Positions 54,943 to 62,397 are shown, counted from the first letter of the stretch. The stretch: 64,000 nt of DNA from a virus (IMGVR_UViG_3300020183_000039:22570-86569); one strand, 5' to 3'. Notes: generated by a model not told the origin, from the sequence alone. Program-made: numbers and translations.

Positions 54943-55146
54943 TTAGAAGTGGTCGGCCTCGTCACCAGCGTCTGGACCAGATCCTTTGGTGATAAGCACG
55001 GTGCCATCTTTCTGGATGTCCCAGTTCACCCACTCCCAATCCTCCATGCCGACGGCCTCGGCCACCTCGTCGGGAAAGACCATGTAGAGCTCGCCGGAGA
55101 TGGGATCCATCTCGATCTGAGTTGTTCCGGTGATCGTGTCAGTCAT
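54943..55146 (-). CDS. Hypothetical 67-residue acidic protein
   Basis: MTDTITGTTQIEMDPISGEL... pattern 'DPxSGELYMxFPDEVAEAVGxEDWExVxWD', a small acidic fold seen in phage early genes. Last gene of the exonuclease unit. Function unknown. Confidence 0.6.
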   Translation of the reverse strand: MTDTITGTTQIEMDPISGELYMVFPDEVAEAVGMEDWEWVNWDIQKDGTVLITKGSGPDAGDEADHF

Positions 55147-55330
55147 CTTTGGCTATGGATGAGAGTAGTCCTGGTCCGATGTTGTGCTTAGCCATGTACG
55201 CCGCGATCTCGTCGAGAACGGCTCGAGCTTTAGGGACGTGCGTGGGCCAGTCGGCCTCGTGGTGCCAGTCGCTAAGCGCCCTAGCCGTGATCTCGATCAG
55301 CTCGTGGACATCATTGTCCTTGGGATTCAC
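55139..55330 (-). CDS. Hypothetical 63-residue helical protein
   Basis: MNPKDNDVHELIEITARALS... overlaps both neighbours. His/Trp-rich helix (LSDWHHEADWPTHV). Function unknown. Confidence 0.6.
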   Translation of the reverse strand: MNPKDNDVHELIEITARALSDWHHEADWPTHVPKARAVLDEIAAYMAKHNIGPGLLSSIAKDD

Positions 55331-55505
55331 CCGCTAACTCCAGTTTCTGAGGTTCCACCGGGACAGTGAAGTACGGCTTCAGAAGCCCCCAGTCCGGGCT
55401 GCCCTCCCACGTCTGCAGGTGCAGGCCAGCTAGGATCGCCCTTACATCCTTAAGAGAGCGGATCTTGTCCGTGTCCAGCTGCCAGTTGCGCTTTGGTTCA
55501 GTCAT
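55311..55505 (-). CDS. Small paralogue pair member B
   Basis: This 64-residue protein is related to its upstream neighbour: both have W-Q-L-D...I-x-x-L-x-D-V-x-x-I-L-x-G-L-x-L-x-T-x-x-x-x-P-x-W...K-x-Y-F-T. A tandem duplication of a small gene. Function unknown. Confidence 0.65.
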   Translation of the reverse strand: MTEPKRNWQLDTDKIRSLKDVRAILAGLHLQTWEGSPDWGLLKPYFTVPVEPQKLELAGESQGQ

Positions 55506-55728
55506 TCTCGAGTTCTCCGTAGCCTTGAGTTTCCATCGCTTCCTTCAGCTCGTCCTCTGTGGGAAGTACCTGAGGGATCTCGATGCGCTTTGTGAAGTAC
55601 TTCTTGATGACGTCCCAGCCGGGTGTGTCAGAGTACGTAGTCAGGTTAAGGCCATCGAGGATGATCTTGACGTCATCGAGAGTTTCGATGGTGGCAACGT
55701 CGAGCTGCCAGGCTTCTTGAACGTTCAT
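55498..55728 (-). CDS. Small paralogue pair member A
   Basis: This 76-residue protein is a paralogue of 55311-55505 with a longer acidic C-terminus (LPTEDELKEAMETQGYGELEND). It is coupled to the exonuclease stop by ATGA. Function unknown. Confidence 0.65.
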   Translation of the reverse strand: MNVQEAWQLDVATIETLDDVKIILDGLNLTTYSDTPGWDVIKKYFTKRIEIPQVLPTEDELKEAMETQGYGELEND

Positions 55729-56636
55729 GCTACTGCGTATGGTTTGGTCGGATTGTTTGCGGTCAAGCGGAGAGCGTCGGAGATCTTCTTCATGCGCTTT
55801 GCCAGGGCGTTGAACTCGAAGCGCGCGAAGACTTGCTGCGTCTCGAGAAGACTACCTTGACCGAGCTCGAAAGACCCGAAGTCCGTGTCTTGAAGCTCAG
55901 AGACATATGTCGAAGTCACGAGAGGCAGGTTCTTTCGGACCAACTCAACGTGCTCAGCGACCTTCTTGTGAGAAAGGATCTGCTCGAGGCTACCCTGGCA
56001 CTCCTGCACTATCTTCGCGGCGGTTTTCCCGCCGACACCTTTGATACCGGCCACGTTGTCCGATCCATCGCCGGCCAGTGCTTTGACCAGAGGTATCTGC
56101 GACGGGGTTACTCCCCACTTCTCGATGACCTCCGTCAGTCCCATGGAGAAGACCTTCTTAGCCGAGTTGAAGAGCAGCACGCGCGTGCGATCAGAGACGC
56201 ACTGGAGGATGTCCTGGTCACACGTGAAGATCACGACCTCATCAAAGTCGATAGCGTCACGGCTTAGAGTGAAGATCGAGTCGTCGGCCTCGTAGCCCCG
56301 GATCCCAACGGTCTCGATACCGAGTGCCGGAAGCATCTCGTCGAGAACCGCTCTGGCCTCGTAGCGAAAGTCGTCCCAGTCCGCCGAGTCACCACCACCG
56401 CGATTCGCCTTGTAGTCGGCATCGGCCTCCTTGCGCCAGTTGCCGCCCGCGTCGTAGCAGACTGTGACATGCGTGGGCTTCTCGGCGTCGATTGCCGACA
56501 GCAGGTTGTTGGTGAAGCCGTAGATGCCGGTCGTCGGGACCCCGTAAGACGTGCTTAGTCCGCCGGTAGACCGCATGAGGGCATTGCGGCTCCGGTGAAA
56601 CAGAGCATAGAAGTCTACGAGCAGAAGCTTCTTCAC
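55725..56636 (-). CDS. 5'-3' exonuclease/flap nuclease
   Basis: This 303-residue protein of the Pol I N-terminal/T4 RNase H family has VDFYALFHRSRNA near 8-20, CYDAGGNWRKE near 60-70, YEADD near 115 and TCDQDILQCV near 138-147 (metal-binding acids). The helix-hairpin-helix is LAGDGSDNVAGIKGVGGKTAAKI near 187-209. It removes RNA primers or flaps. The polymerase of this phage has no such domain, so the two genes complement each other. Confidence 0.88.
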   Translation of the reverse strand: MKKLLLVDFYALFHRSRNALMRSTGGLSTSYGVPTTGIYGFTNNLLSAIDAEKPTHVTVCYDAGGNWRKEADADYKANRGGGDSADWDDFRYEARAVLDEMLPALGIETVGIRGYEADDSIFTLSRDAIDFDEVVIFTCDQDILQCVSDRTRVLLFNSAKKVFSMGLTEVIEKWGVTPSQIPLVKALAGDGSDNVAGIKGVGGKTAAKIVQECQGSLEQILSHKKVAEHVELVRKNLPLVTSTYVSELQDTDFGSFELGQGSLLETQQVFARFEFNALAKRMKKISDALRLTANNPTKPYAVA

Positions 56637-56863
56637 AGCATAGTCTCCATCATCTTGAAGACATTGAAGTTAAGCTTGAAGTCTTCCTGAGAGACCACCT
56701 CTTTCACGAAGAGAGGTACTCCGGATCGAGACACAAAGGTCATGATACCGTGGCCGCCTTCGCAGTGGAGGTAGTTGATGCGGTCACTCACCTTAACGGC
56801 TCGCAGCGACTCGTCTTTGGGATAAGTCGCAATGGGGTCCTTGAGGGTTGCAGACTCGGGCAT
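56633..56863 (-). CDS. Hypothetical 76-residue protein
   Basis: Starts MPESATLKDPIATYPKDESL. Its stop overlaps the exonuclease ATG. Small mixed protein (MTFVSRSGVPLFVKEVVSQED). A longer frame to 57016 crosses the neighbour and is rejected. Confidence 0.55.
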   Translation of the reverse strand: MPESATLKDPIATYPKDESLRAVKVSDRINYLHCEGGHGIMTFVSRSGVPLFVKEVVSQEDFKLNFNVFKMMETML

Positions 56864-57143
56864 GAGTTGTGATTCGTTGAAGTTTTGCCTTGCGGAGCTC
56901 AGCCTCGATAAAGGCACGGACCTTAGGGTCAGTAGCCTTTCCAAGCGCCTCCGATAAGCGTCTGAGGTACTCATCTTGCGTCGGAAGATTGCCGATGTGC
57001 TCGCGCTCGGAGGCACCTAGCTCGTTGAGCGTGCTGCCAGCTTTCACTCGGGCCTTGCCGAAGTTCCCAGTGAGAGCGCCCTTGGTGCGAAGCAGATCCG
57101 CGGTTTTGATGCGGTTGACGTTGGTTTGTGGAGTTGTTTCCAT
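56793..57143 (-). CDS. Hypothetical 116-residue basic helical protein
   Basis: Starts METTPQTNVNRIKTADLLRT. A helix-rich, basic protein, whose last 24 residues overlap the next gene in another phase. The 110 bases upstream (57144-57253) hold only a GC-rich hairpin (GGGGAGG/CCTCCCC). No family recognised. Confidence 0.55.
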   Translation of the reverse strand: METTPQTNVNRIKTADLLRTKGALTGNFGKARVKAGSTLNELGASEREHIGNLPTQDEYLRRLSEALGKATDPKVRAFIEAELRKAKLQRITTHARVCNPQGPHCDLSQRRVAASR

Positions 57144-57253
57144 GTGTTGATTATGGAGACTACTCGAGAAAGTTCTCGAGATGGTGGACACTTCTTGGAC
57201 TGGTAATCCCTGAGGGGAGGAACTGCCCCTCCCCGATGGCACTAGCCTCAGGC

Positions 57254-57463
57254 TTACGGTCGGGTGACCGTGTAGCCGTGATCCTCGAGCAGAAGGATCG
57301 CTTCCGCGATCATGCTGGGCTCTGAGATCGGCTCGTCGTTCGCCATGTCGTTGACCAGAGTCTTCATCTGAGCGAGGCTTTCCAGCATCTGCTGGTCGGT
57401 CTCGTCCGAACGTTGCTTCAGTTCAGCGATCTGAGCGGCGAACGTGTCTGCGATGATTCCCAT
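57254..57463 (-). CDS. Hypothetical 69-residue coiled-coil protein
   Basis: Starts MGIIADTFAAQIAELKQRSD; one long coiled coil followed by a short strand (EDHGYTVTRP). The frame upstream to 57601 runs through speD. Function unknown. Confidence 0.6.
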   Translation of the reverse strand: MGIIADTFAAQIAELKQRSDETDQQMLESLAQMKTLVNDMANDEPISEPSMIAEAILLLEDHGYTVTRP

Positions 57464-57512
57464 CGGTTGGATTGTGTAGGCTCCTGACGGTTTCCCGCCT
57501 GAGACCACTATA

Positions 57513-57857
57513 TCATACCTGGCGCTGAATGGTCTGTCTCGAGAGGCAACTCGCCCTGAGTTTCTCGAGTATAGTCGCGAGCCCCGCCTCTGGGTCGGCA
57601 TGATCTCCGCATGTGTAGATGTCCAGCGCGGCCTTGTTAAGCTCGGGCCACGTGTGGATGGAGATATGCGACTCTGCTAAGAGCAGGAAGGCTGTGATGC
57701 CGTGAGGGCTGAACCGATGGTAGGCGGTCTTGAGGATCGTCGCGTGAGCGGCCTTGGCTGCTAGAGTCATGGCCTCAAGGATCAGTTCCGCGTCGTCGAG
57801 CAGGAACGGGTCCTCGGACTTGATGTCCGCGATGATGTGGCGTGATATGGGTGTCAA
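57513..57857 (-). CDS. speD: S-adenosylmethionine decarboxylase proenzyme
   Basis: At 114 residues this has the size of the bacterial class Ib proenzyme. The self-processing site is intact: LLLAESHISIHTWPE with Ser63 becoming the pyruvoyl group, and AALDIYTCGDH supplying the conserved Cys and acids. It makes decarboxylated SAM for spermidine synthesis. speD is an auxiliary gene of several cyanophages and is thought to support polyamine supply during infection. It lies back-to-back with the endolysin gene; the intergenic space of about 40 bases carries the plus-strand late element. Confidence 0.9.
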   Translation of the reverse strand: MTPISRHIIADIKSEDPFLLDDAELILEAMTLAAKAAHATILKTAYHRFSPHGITAFLLLAESHISIHTWPELNKAALDIYTCGDHADPEAGLATILEKLRASCLSRQTIQRQV

Positions 57858-57897
57858 TTCGGATACGCGAACACCAGCATGAAATCATACCCTGACC

Positions 57898-57905
57898 GGG
57901 TAAAA
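57898..57905 (+). promoter_or_regulatory. Late-promoter-like GGGTAAAA on the plus strand
   Basis: ACCGGGTAAAAGTG lies 24 nt before the endolysin ATG at 57930. It is the only clear plus-strand copy and it faces a plus-strand gene, which supports orientation-dependent function. Confidence 0.65.
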
Positions 57906-57929
57906 GTGAATCACGAGCTAGCTACTTCC

Positions 57930-59210
57930 ATGAAACCTAGTAAGGATTGCCTCGATCTGATCAAGAGCTTCGAAGGCTACCACAAGAGACTGCCTGACGG
58001 CTCAGCGGCCGCCTACCTCGATCCGGTCAACATCCCGACGATCGGGTGGGGCACCATCCAGTACCCGGACGGAAAAGCCGTGCGGCTGGGCGACGTTCGC
58101 ACAGAAGCTCAGTGCACTGAGTACCTGATGCACGAAGTCGAAGGCAAGGCGGCGGCTGTGGAGAAGCTGGTCAAGGCGCCGATGACGCAGTCGATGTTCG
58201 ACGCGCTAGTATCTTTCGCTTACAACGTCGGAGCCGGCGCGTTCCAGGACTCAACGCTACTACGCATGCTTAACACCGGCAACTACGAGGCTGCCGGGCA
58301 ACAACTGCTGGTGTGGAACAAGGGTGGCGGGCGTGTCCTGCCAGGCCTGGTACGTCGTCGGGACTCCGAGATGGCCCTGTTCTTCAAAGACGGGCGCAGT
58401 GCTGGTGACGCTCAGCCGGCAAAGCTCACTCGGATCGTGGCCAAGGTGGGCACCTGCCTCAAGAAAGAACCTCTCCCGTCCTCAGAGCTCGACAAGAATG
58501 AGAAGGTCGCCGTGCCGGTGGGTCAGAGCTACGACATCGTGTGGCAGAGCAAGGAAGCCGATAACCACATCAAGGTGAGCCTAGCATACGGAGCCGGTAA
58601 CTGGTTCGTTTACGCTCCGCACTGGTCCGGGTTGCAGCAGTCCGCTCCGGCCCCCAATCCGGCTCCTTCTAAGCCGGGTAGCAAGACTCTCAATGTCCCC
58701 TACTACTCGCAGCGCGACAACGCTACGCAGGGCAACGATAACTGGACGCGCACGTGCTTCAGTTCCAGCTGCGCGATGCTCGCAAAGTTTCTGAAGCCGA
58801 GTAGTATCACGGGTGACGACGACTACATCACGAAGCGTCGGAAGTTCGGAGACTCGACCGATCCGAACGCACAGGTGGCCTGCCTGCGGTCTCTTGGCAT
58901 CAAGGCCAGGTACGTGCAGAATCTGAACAATACCGATCTCGTCAAGCAGATCGACCGTGGAGTGCCAGTGCCTGTCGGAATCCTGCACCACGGGCCTACT
59001 TCGGCTCCTACTGGTGGCGGCCACTGGATCATCGTGATCGGGTACGACGACACTGGCTTCATCGTGCACGACCCGTGGGGAGAGATCAATAACGCGACCG
59101 GCACGTACTCGTCTAAGAACGGAAAGAGCCTGCACTACTCGTACAAGCTCTTCGACTCTCGCTGGACCGTGTATGGACCCAGCGACGGTTGGGCTGTCGT
59201 GGTCGACTAA
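57930..59210 (+). CDS. Two-domain endolysin: GH24 lysozyme plus C39-like peptidase
   Basis: This protein has 426 residues from ATG 57930. The first 150 residues are a T4/P22-type GH24 lysozyme: LIKSFEGYHKRLPDG with catalytic Glu near 13, PTIGWGTIQY, and ALVSFAYNVGAGAF. A middle segment (about 165-230) resembles an SH3-like wall-binding domain. The C-terminal part from about 250 looks like a C39-family papain-fold peptidase: LNVPYYSQRDN, then WTRTCFSSSCAMLAKFL with the putative nucleophile Cys, GGHWIIVIGYDDTGFIVHDPWG with His and Asp. It would cut both glycan and peptide bonds at lysis. The upstream ATG at 57879 precedes the late element and is not used here. Confidence 0.85.
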   Translation: MKPSKDCLDLIKSFEGYHKRLPDGSAAAYLDPVNIPTIGWGTIQYPDGKAVRLGDVRTEAQCTEYLMHEVEGKAAAVEKLVKAPMTQSMFDALVSFAYNVGAGAFQDSTLLRMLNTGNYEAAGQQLLVWNKGGGRVLPGLVRRRDSEMALFFKDGRSAGDAQPAKLTRIVAKVGTCLKKEPLPSSELDKNEKVAVPVGQSYDIVWQSKEADNHIKVSLAYGAGNWFVYAPHWSGLQQSAPAPNPAPSKPGSKTLNVPYYSQRDNATQGNDNWTRTCFSSSCAMLAKFLKPSSITGDDDYITKRRKFGDSTDPNAQVACLRSLGIKARYVQNLNNTDLVKQIDRGVPVPVGILHHGPTSAPTGGGHWIIVIGYDDTGFIVHDPWGEINNATGTYSSKNGKSLHYSYKLFDSRWTVYGPSDGWAVVVD

Positions 59211-59461
59211 TCGACCCCGTGGTTGAGCTCCGCGTAGATCAACTTTTCGAGGTCGTCCCGTTCCTTACGCTTCTTGGCCTTCTCAAGGCCCCGAACCAAC
59301 TTGCGCAGGCGCTTGATCTCGTGGTGGATCGAGCGCTCTGCCGCCAAGAGCTCGTCGAACTCCATCTTCCGAGTCGAAGCGAGATTGGCCTTGATCTGAA
59401 GCTCGTAAGCTTTGCGCGAGATCTCTTTGAGGATCTCGATCTTGAGGTCTTCCGACTCCAT
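59207..59461 (-). CDS. Hypothetical 84-residue coiled-coil protein
   Basis: MESEDLKIEILKEISRKAYE... is a continuous basic/acidic coiled coil. It converges with the endolysin (four-base overlap of stops). Function unknown. Confidence 0.6.
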   Translation of the reverse strand: MESEDLKIEILKEISRKAYELQIKANLASTRKMEFDELLAAERSIHHEIKRLRKLVRGLEKAKKRKERDDLEKLIYAELNHGVD

Positions 59462-59469
59462 GGTTTCTC

Positions 59470-59661
59470 CTACTTGAAGCCTTTGGCCGCTTTGCGGTCC
59501 TTGATCTCGATGTAGCTCATACCCCAGCCGCGATTGAGCATCCAGTGATCACGGAGCTCTTCGTAGTCTTCCCAGACGCTGTGCCCGCCTCCGTCAAGAT
59601 GCAACACGTAGTAGTGGCGATCGTAGAGACCGTCGGAGGTCTGCGTGAAAGTGGCTACCAT
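59470..59661 (-). CDS. Hypothetical 63-residue protein
   Basis: MVATFTQTSDGLYDRHYYVL... beta-rich with many aromatics, coupled to the Dps-like gene stop. Function unknown. Confidence 0.6.
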   Translation of the reverse strand: MVATFTQTSDGLYDRHYYVLHLDGGGHSVWEDYEELRDHWMLNRGWGMSYIEIKDRKAAKGFK

Positions 59662-60083
59662 CAGTTACCCTGAGCTGCGGCAAGCAGGTACATGATGCCA
59701 TTCGCGTCCTCGCAGAGTTGCTCGAGGAGATTCACCAGGCCGACGAACATCTTGTCGTCCTTCGAGGCCTCGCGGAGCTTCACGAGAGCCGCATAGTACG
59801 TGGTGCAGTAGCCCATGAGGAAGTTCACAAGCTCAGGTGCCGCAAACGAAGCAAGCTCACCTCCTGGGCCAGCAAACTCTTCAAAGCTCGGATTGTAGCC
59901 CAGAGGCCTGAGTACCTCCACAAGAGTGTCGGTCTTGTCGCCAGCGGTCTCGTAGATGCGGCCAAAGAGGAGATGAGACTCGTAGAAGTTTGGGCCTCGG
60001 ACACTCCAGTGGGCCATACGAGCCGCGATGGACAGGTCGTTCTGAGCTTTGAGAACGTTGTAGGCCAGGGCCGTATTGAGCAT
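59661..60083 (-). CDS. dps: Dps-like ferritin
   Basis: This 140-residue protein has the Dps pattern AHWSVRGPNFYESHLLFGRIYE. The four ferroxidase ligands are present with exact family spacing: His25, His37, Asp52, Glu56. Dps shells bind iron, detoxify peroxide and often coat DNA. It lacks the Lys-rich N-terminal tail used for DNA binding, so iron and peroxide protection is the likelier role, for instance guarding photosystem components during infection. Its late-type element is 25 nt upstream. Confidence 0.8.
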   Translation of the reverse strand: MLNTALAYNVLKAQNDLSIAARMAHWSVRGPNFYESHLLFGRIYETAGDKTDTLVEVLRPLGYNPSFEEFAGPGGELASFAAPELVNFLMGYCTTYYAALVKLREASKDDKMFVGLVNLLEQLCEDANGIMYLLAAAQGN

Positions 60084-60108
60084 CGCCGGACGAAGAGCTA
60101 TAGACTGA

Positions 60109-60116
60109 TTTTACCC
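60109..60116 (-). promoter_or_regulatory. Late-promoter-like element GGGTAAAA before dps-like gene
   Basis: ATCCGGGTAAAATC on the minus strand, 25 nt before ATG 60083. The complementary TTTTACCC forms the -35 of the hsp20 promoter. Confidence 0.6.
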
Positions 60117-60136
60117 GGATCAGAGCAGGGTATAAC
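60110..60136 (+). promoter_or_regulatory. Promoter candidate for hsp20
   Basis: TTTACC (60110-60115), 15 nt, TATAAC (60131-60136). It overlaps the divergent dps-like element. The 58-nt leader ends in CAGGAG before the ATG at 60194. Confidence 0.45.
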
Positions 60137-60193
60137 TATTAGGAGATCCTTTAGATCTCACCTGACCCTTAGTCTATCAAGACCCTCAGGAGT

Positions 60194-60565
60194 ATGTACA
60201 ACTTCAAGACCTCTGGCACGGCCATCGTGCCTAGCACTATCGGTAGTGTCGATCGTATGTTCGACGCTTTATTCAACGAGTTTCCCGCCAAGCAGACTCG
60301 CGGCCTGTCGTACGAGATCAAATCCGACGATGACTCGGTCTACGCTGAGGTGGAAGTTCCGGGCGTCGATCCGAAGGACGTCGCGGTGAGAGTAGAAGGA
60401 CGCGCGATTCACGTGGAGACTCCGCGCGGAAACACCTACTTCACCATCGGATCACGCGTGGACGGCGACCAAGTCAAGGCCTCGGTAAAGCACGGTCTCC
60501 TGACCCTGACTATTCCGAAGCGGCAAGCCAAGACGGTCGCCGTGGTAGTGGAGGACGATAACTGA
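60194..60565 (+). CDS. hsp20: Small heat shock protein (Hsp20/alpha-crystallin)
   Basis: This 123-residue protein has the alpha-crystallin domain at about 38-115: YEIKSDDDSVYAEVEVPGVDPKDVAVRVEGRAIHVE, then a loop and VKASVKHGLLTLTIPK with the conserved GLLTLTIP. An IxV-like end is weak (VAVVVEDDN). The N-terminal arm is short. Hsp20 genes are common in cyanophages and may help fold virion or photosystem proteins. It is the only other plus-strand gene in the window and ends at a strong terminator. Confidence 0.9.
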   Translation: MYNFKTSGTAIVPSTIGSVDRMFDALFNEFPAKQTRGLSYEIKSDDDSVYAEVEVPGVDPKDVAVRVEGRAIHVETPRGNTYFTIGSRVDGDQVKASVKHGLLTLTIPKRQAKTVAVVVEDDN

Positions 60566-60584
60566 CGAATCGACCAACAACAAG

Positions 60585-60607
60585 GCCGCCCTCACGGGCG
60601 GCTTTTT
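60585..60607 (+). terminator. Rho-independent terminator of hsp20
   Basis: GCCGCCC-TCA-CGGGCGGC type stem (60585-60602) followed by TTTTTC on the plus strand. Confidence 0.9.
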
Positions 60608-60620
60608 CATTGTCTGGAGT

Positions 60621-60639
60621 TTTTCACTCTGGGTGAAAA
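60621..60639 (-). terminator. Weak AT-type hairpin, possible minus-strand terminator
   Basis: TTTTCAC-TCTGG-GTGAAAA is a perfect 7-bp inverted repeat between converging genes. Low GC makes termination uncertain. Confidence 0.35.
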
Positions 60640-60658
60640 TGTGCTACGAGTGAAACTT

Positions 60659-60811
60659 TCAGACGTCATAGATCCGACACTCGGGAGCGTCAGGGTTGTA
60701 CTTGCAAAAGTCTCTGAAGCCTGAGAAGATGTGGTCGCACTCGTCTTCGATTGGGCAGCCGCAGGGCTTCACATCTCCAGAGTGAAACTTCTCGTCTTTT
60801 GGGTCGTCCAT
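60659..60811 (-). CDS. Hypothetical 50-residue Cys-rich protein
   Basis: MDDPKDEKFHSGDVKPCGCP... holds five Cys (C-x-C, ECDH, FCKY, PECR), which suggests a metal-binding mini-domain. It is too short to match a family. Confidence 0.5.
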   Translation of the reverse strand: MDDPKDEKFHSGDVKPCGCPIEDECDHIFSGFRDFCKYNPDAPECRIYDV

Positions 60812-60818
60812 AGCAGTC

Positions 60819-61073
60819 TTACAGGGTCTCTACCCGGAAGATTTCGATAGTGACCTGACCGCCGCCGGCACTCACGGCAACGAATTCGCTATCGGGGTCG
60901 TAGTTTGCTACTGTCTCGACTAGACGATCACTGAACGTAGACGGAAAGTCGGACTTGCTAAGAAGCCCGAACATCTCGTCCCACTGGAAGAATTCGCAAC
61001 TACCAGAGTCGTAGAAATGAACTCCCCTGGTGCCGCGGTGCTTGGCGAAGCTTTTTGTGAGATGGGGAGACAT
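60819..61073 (-). CDS. Hypothetical 84-residue protein
   Basis: MSPHLTKSFAKHRGTRGVHF... ends in strands FVAVSAGGGQVTIEIFRVE. Resembles small KTSC-like folds only loosely. Function unknown. Confidence 0.55.
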   Translation of the reverse strand: MSPHLTKSFAKHRGTRGVHFYDSGSCEFFQWDEMFGLLSKSDFPSTFSDRLVETVANYDPDSEFVAVSAGGGQVTIEIFRVETL

Positions 61074-61081
61074 GTCGCACC

Positions 61082-61324
61082 TCAGCGCTTCAGGAACTTG
61101 GCCTTGACTTTGGCAGCACCGTAAAGCACTTCGGCTTTCTTCGGAGCCTCGGCCTTAGGAGCTTCCGCTTTGGGCTTTTCCTTCTTAGGCTTATCGGCCT
61201 TAGGAGCCTCGACTACAGGAGCGGGCTCAGGGACTGGAGCGGGCTCTTGAACTTGAACTTCTGCTTGCTGCTCAAGAGCGTTGATCTCGGCCTCAAGGGC
61301 CTGTAGTTCTTGGTCTTCGGTCAT
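61082..61324 (-). CDS. Low-complexity Ala/Pro/Lys/Glu-rich protein
   Basis: This 80-residue protein has an acidic N-terminal coiled coil followed by repeated PxPE, then KPKKEKPKAEAPKAEAP, an extended histone-like disordered tail. It may be a virion-internal or DNA-associated protein. The stop of the upstream gene overlaps its ATG (ATGA). Confidence 0.6.
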   Translation of the reverse strand: MTEDQELQALEAEINALEQQAEVQVQEPAPVPEPAPVVEAPKADKPKKEKPKAEAPKAEAPKKAEVLYGAAKVKAKFLKR

Positions 61325-61683
61325 CGTGGCTCGAATCCTTTTGCTTTAACTTCAGGGAAGAAGCCGATCCCTCGTCCAGCTTTGGGTTTCTGGACTCCAG
61401 GAGTTTCGATCTCTTTCGGGTGCCAGGCTGGATAGCCTTTGTGGGCATGCTCGGACTCTCGCGCCCATTCGCGACCCAAACGGGCCTTCTGGAACTCTTC
61501 GCGTGACGAAGGGTCCCGGCCCATAGAGGCGTGGATGCCCGGCTGGGTGCGTTCGACATCGTACGCGATATCCGAGTCGGGCTCTCGCTCTTTCTTGGTG
61601 AGAGCCTTACGGAACTTCTCATCCTCGGCCTTCATCAGGTCTAGGAGCGAAATCACTTTCTCGTTGAACTGGCCGCCGAGCAT
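61321..61683 (-). CDS. Hypothetical 120-residue protein, late-type promoter
   Basis: MLGGQFNEKVISLLDLMKAE... charged and His/Pro-rich, largely disordered C-terminal half. It follows a GGGTAAAA element by 20 nt, so it is likely a late protein, possibly virion-associated. No family recognised. Confidence 0.6.
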   Translation of the reverse strand: MLGGQFNEKVISLLDLMKAEDEKFRKALTKKEREPDSDIAYDVERTQPGIHASMGRDPSSREEFQKARLGREWARESEHAHKGYPAWHPKEIETPGVQKPKAGRGIGFFPEVKAKGFEPR

Positions 61684-61703
61684 AGGTCCTCCCTGAAGAG
61701 TGA

Positions 61704-61711
61704 TTTTACCC
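61704..61711 (-). promoter_or_regulatory. Late-promoter-like element GGGTAAAA
   Basis: CGAGGGTAAAATC, 20 nt before ATG 61683. Confidence 0.6.
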
Positions 61712-61715
61712 TCGT

Positions 61716-61808
61716 CTAGCCGATCTCGAGTTCAAGTACTTGCGAGATGACTACGGTGCCAATGCCACGAGCACCCGGCGTAAAAGTGTAGTTCTCGATG
61801 ACGGTCAT
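61716..61808 (-). CDS. 30-residue late peptide
   Basis: ATG at 61808 opens MTVIENYTFTPGARGIGTVV and stops at 61716. It has its own GGTAAAA element 28 nt upstream, the typical distance, and it fills the space before the next element. Beta-strand-like. No family recognised. Confidence 0.45.
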   Translation of the reverse strand: MTVIENYTFTPGARGIGTVVISQVLELEIG

Positions 61809-61812
61809 AGAG

Positions 61813-62361
61813 CTAGAAGCGAGAAGCATCAAAGGATTTTACCTCCTCACATACTTCCATGCCGACGTAGCGGACCCCGATCAGTCCGGGCTCGGCGTAG
61901 CGTTGCGCCTGCGATAGCACGCAAAGCTGGTCTTCTGTGAAGAGAGGAAACTGGCGACGAAGTTCAGGGTCGATCTTGGGTGATGGATTGAGGAGTTTCC
62001 ACTTCTCGACGGCGAAGTCGACCTCGTCTTCCGCTCGGAGAACCGTATTGTGATAATCGTTATCAAAGTACTCGGAGCCCTTGCCGGTCACCTGCTGAGC
62101 GCGCCCGACGATCTTCTTGGCCTCGTCAGGGGTGATCTTCCGGTCAGCGGAGGCCCGACAAGCAGACGAGAAGAGCCGCGCCAAGTCCCCGTCCGGCAGG
62201 ACCTTCGACACGGAGCACACGAGGTCTCTTGCGAACTCGCCATGCTTCGAAGCCAGGAGCACGTTGCCAAAGTGCGCGATAAGAGACACAGCCGTAGCCG
62301 TCCCGATGGAATAGGCCACCCACTGCTTGATGGTAGGTTTTTGTCGTCCGAAGTGGAGCAT
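61813..62361 (-). CDS. Membrane-anchored protein of unknown function
   Basis: This 182-residue protein has an N-terminal hydrophobic helix (IGTATAVSLIAHFGNVLLAS) and a globular domain rich in helices (LFTEDQLCVLSQAQRYAEPG). It probably faces the cytoplasm or lumen from a membrane. The last codons contain the late-type element of the next gene. No family recognised. Confidence 0.6.
   Translation of the reverse strand: MLHFGRQKPTIKQWVAYSIGTATAVSLIAHFGNVLLASKHGEFARDLVCSVSKVLPDGDLARLFSSACRASADRKITPDEAKKIVGRAQQVTGKGSEYFDNDYHNTVLRAEDEVDFAVEKWKLLNPSPKIDPELRRQFPLFTEDQLCVLSQAQRYAEPGLIGVRYVGMEVCEEVKSFDASRF
61837..61844 (-). promoter_or_regulatory. Late-promoter-like element AGGTAAAA
   Basis: GGAGGTAAAATCC lies in the last codons of 61813-62361 and 28 nt before the 30-residue gene. 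Confidence 0.45.
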
Positions 62362-62370
62362 AGCGCATAG

Positions 62371-62392
62371 AAAAGGAGGGCTCTCGCCCTCC
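62371..62392 (-). terminator. Rho-independent terminator
   Basis: GGAGGG-CGAGAG-CCCTCC followed by TTTTC on the minus strand, between 62398 and 61813 genes. Confidence 0.85.
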
Positions 62393-62397
62393 GAGTA

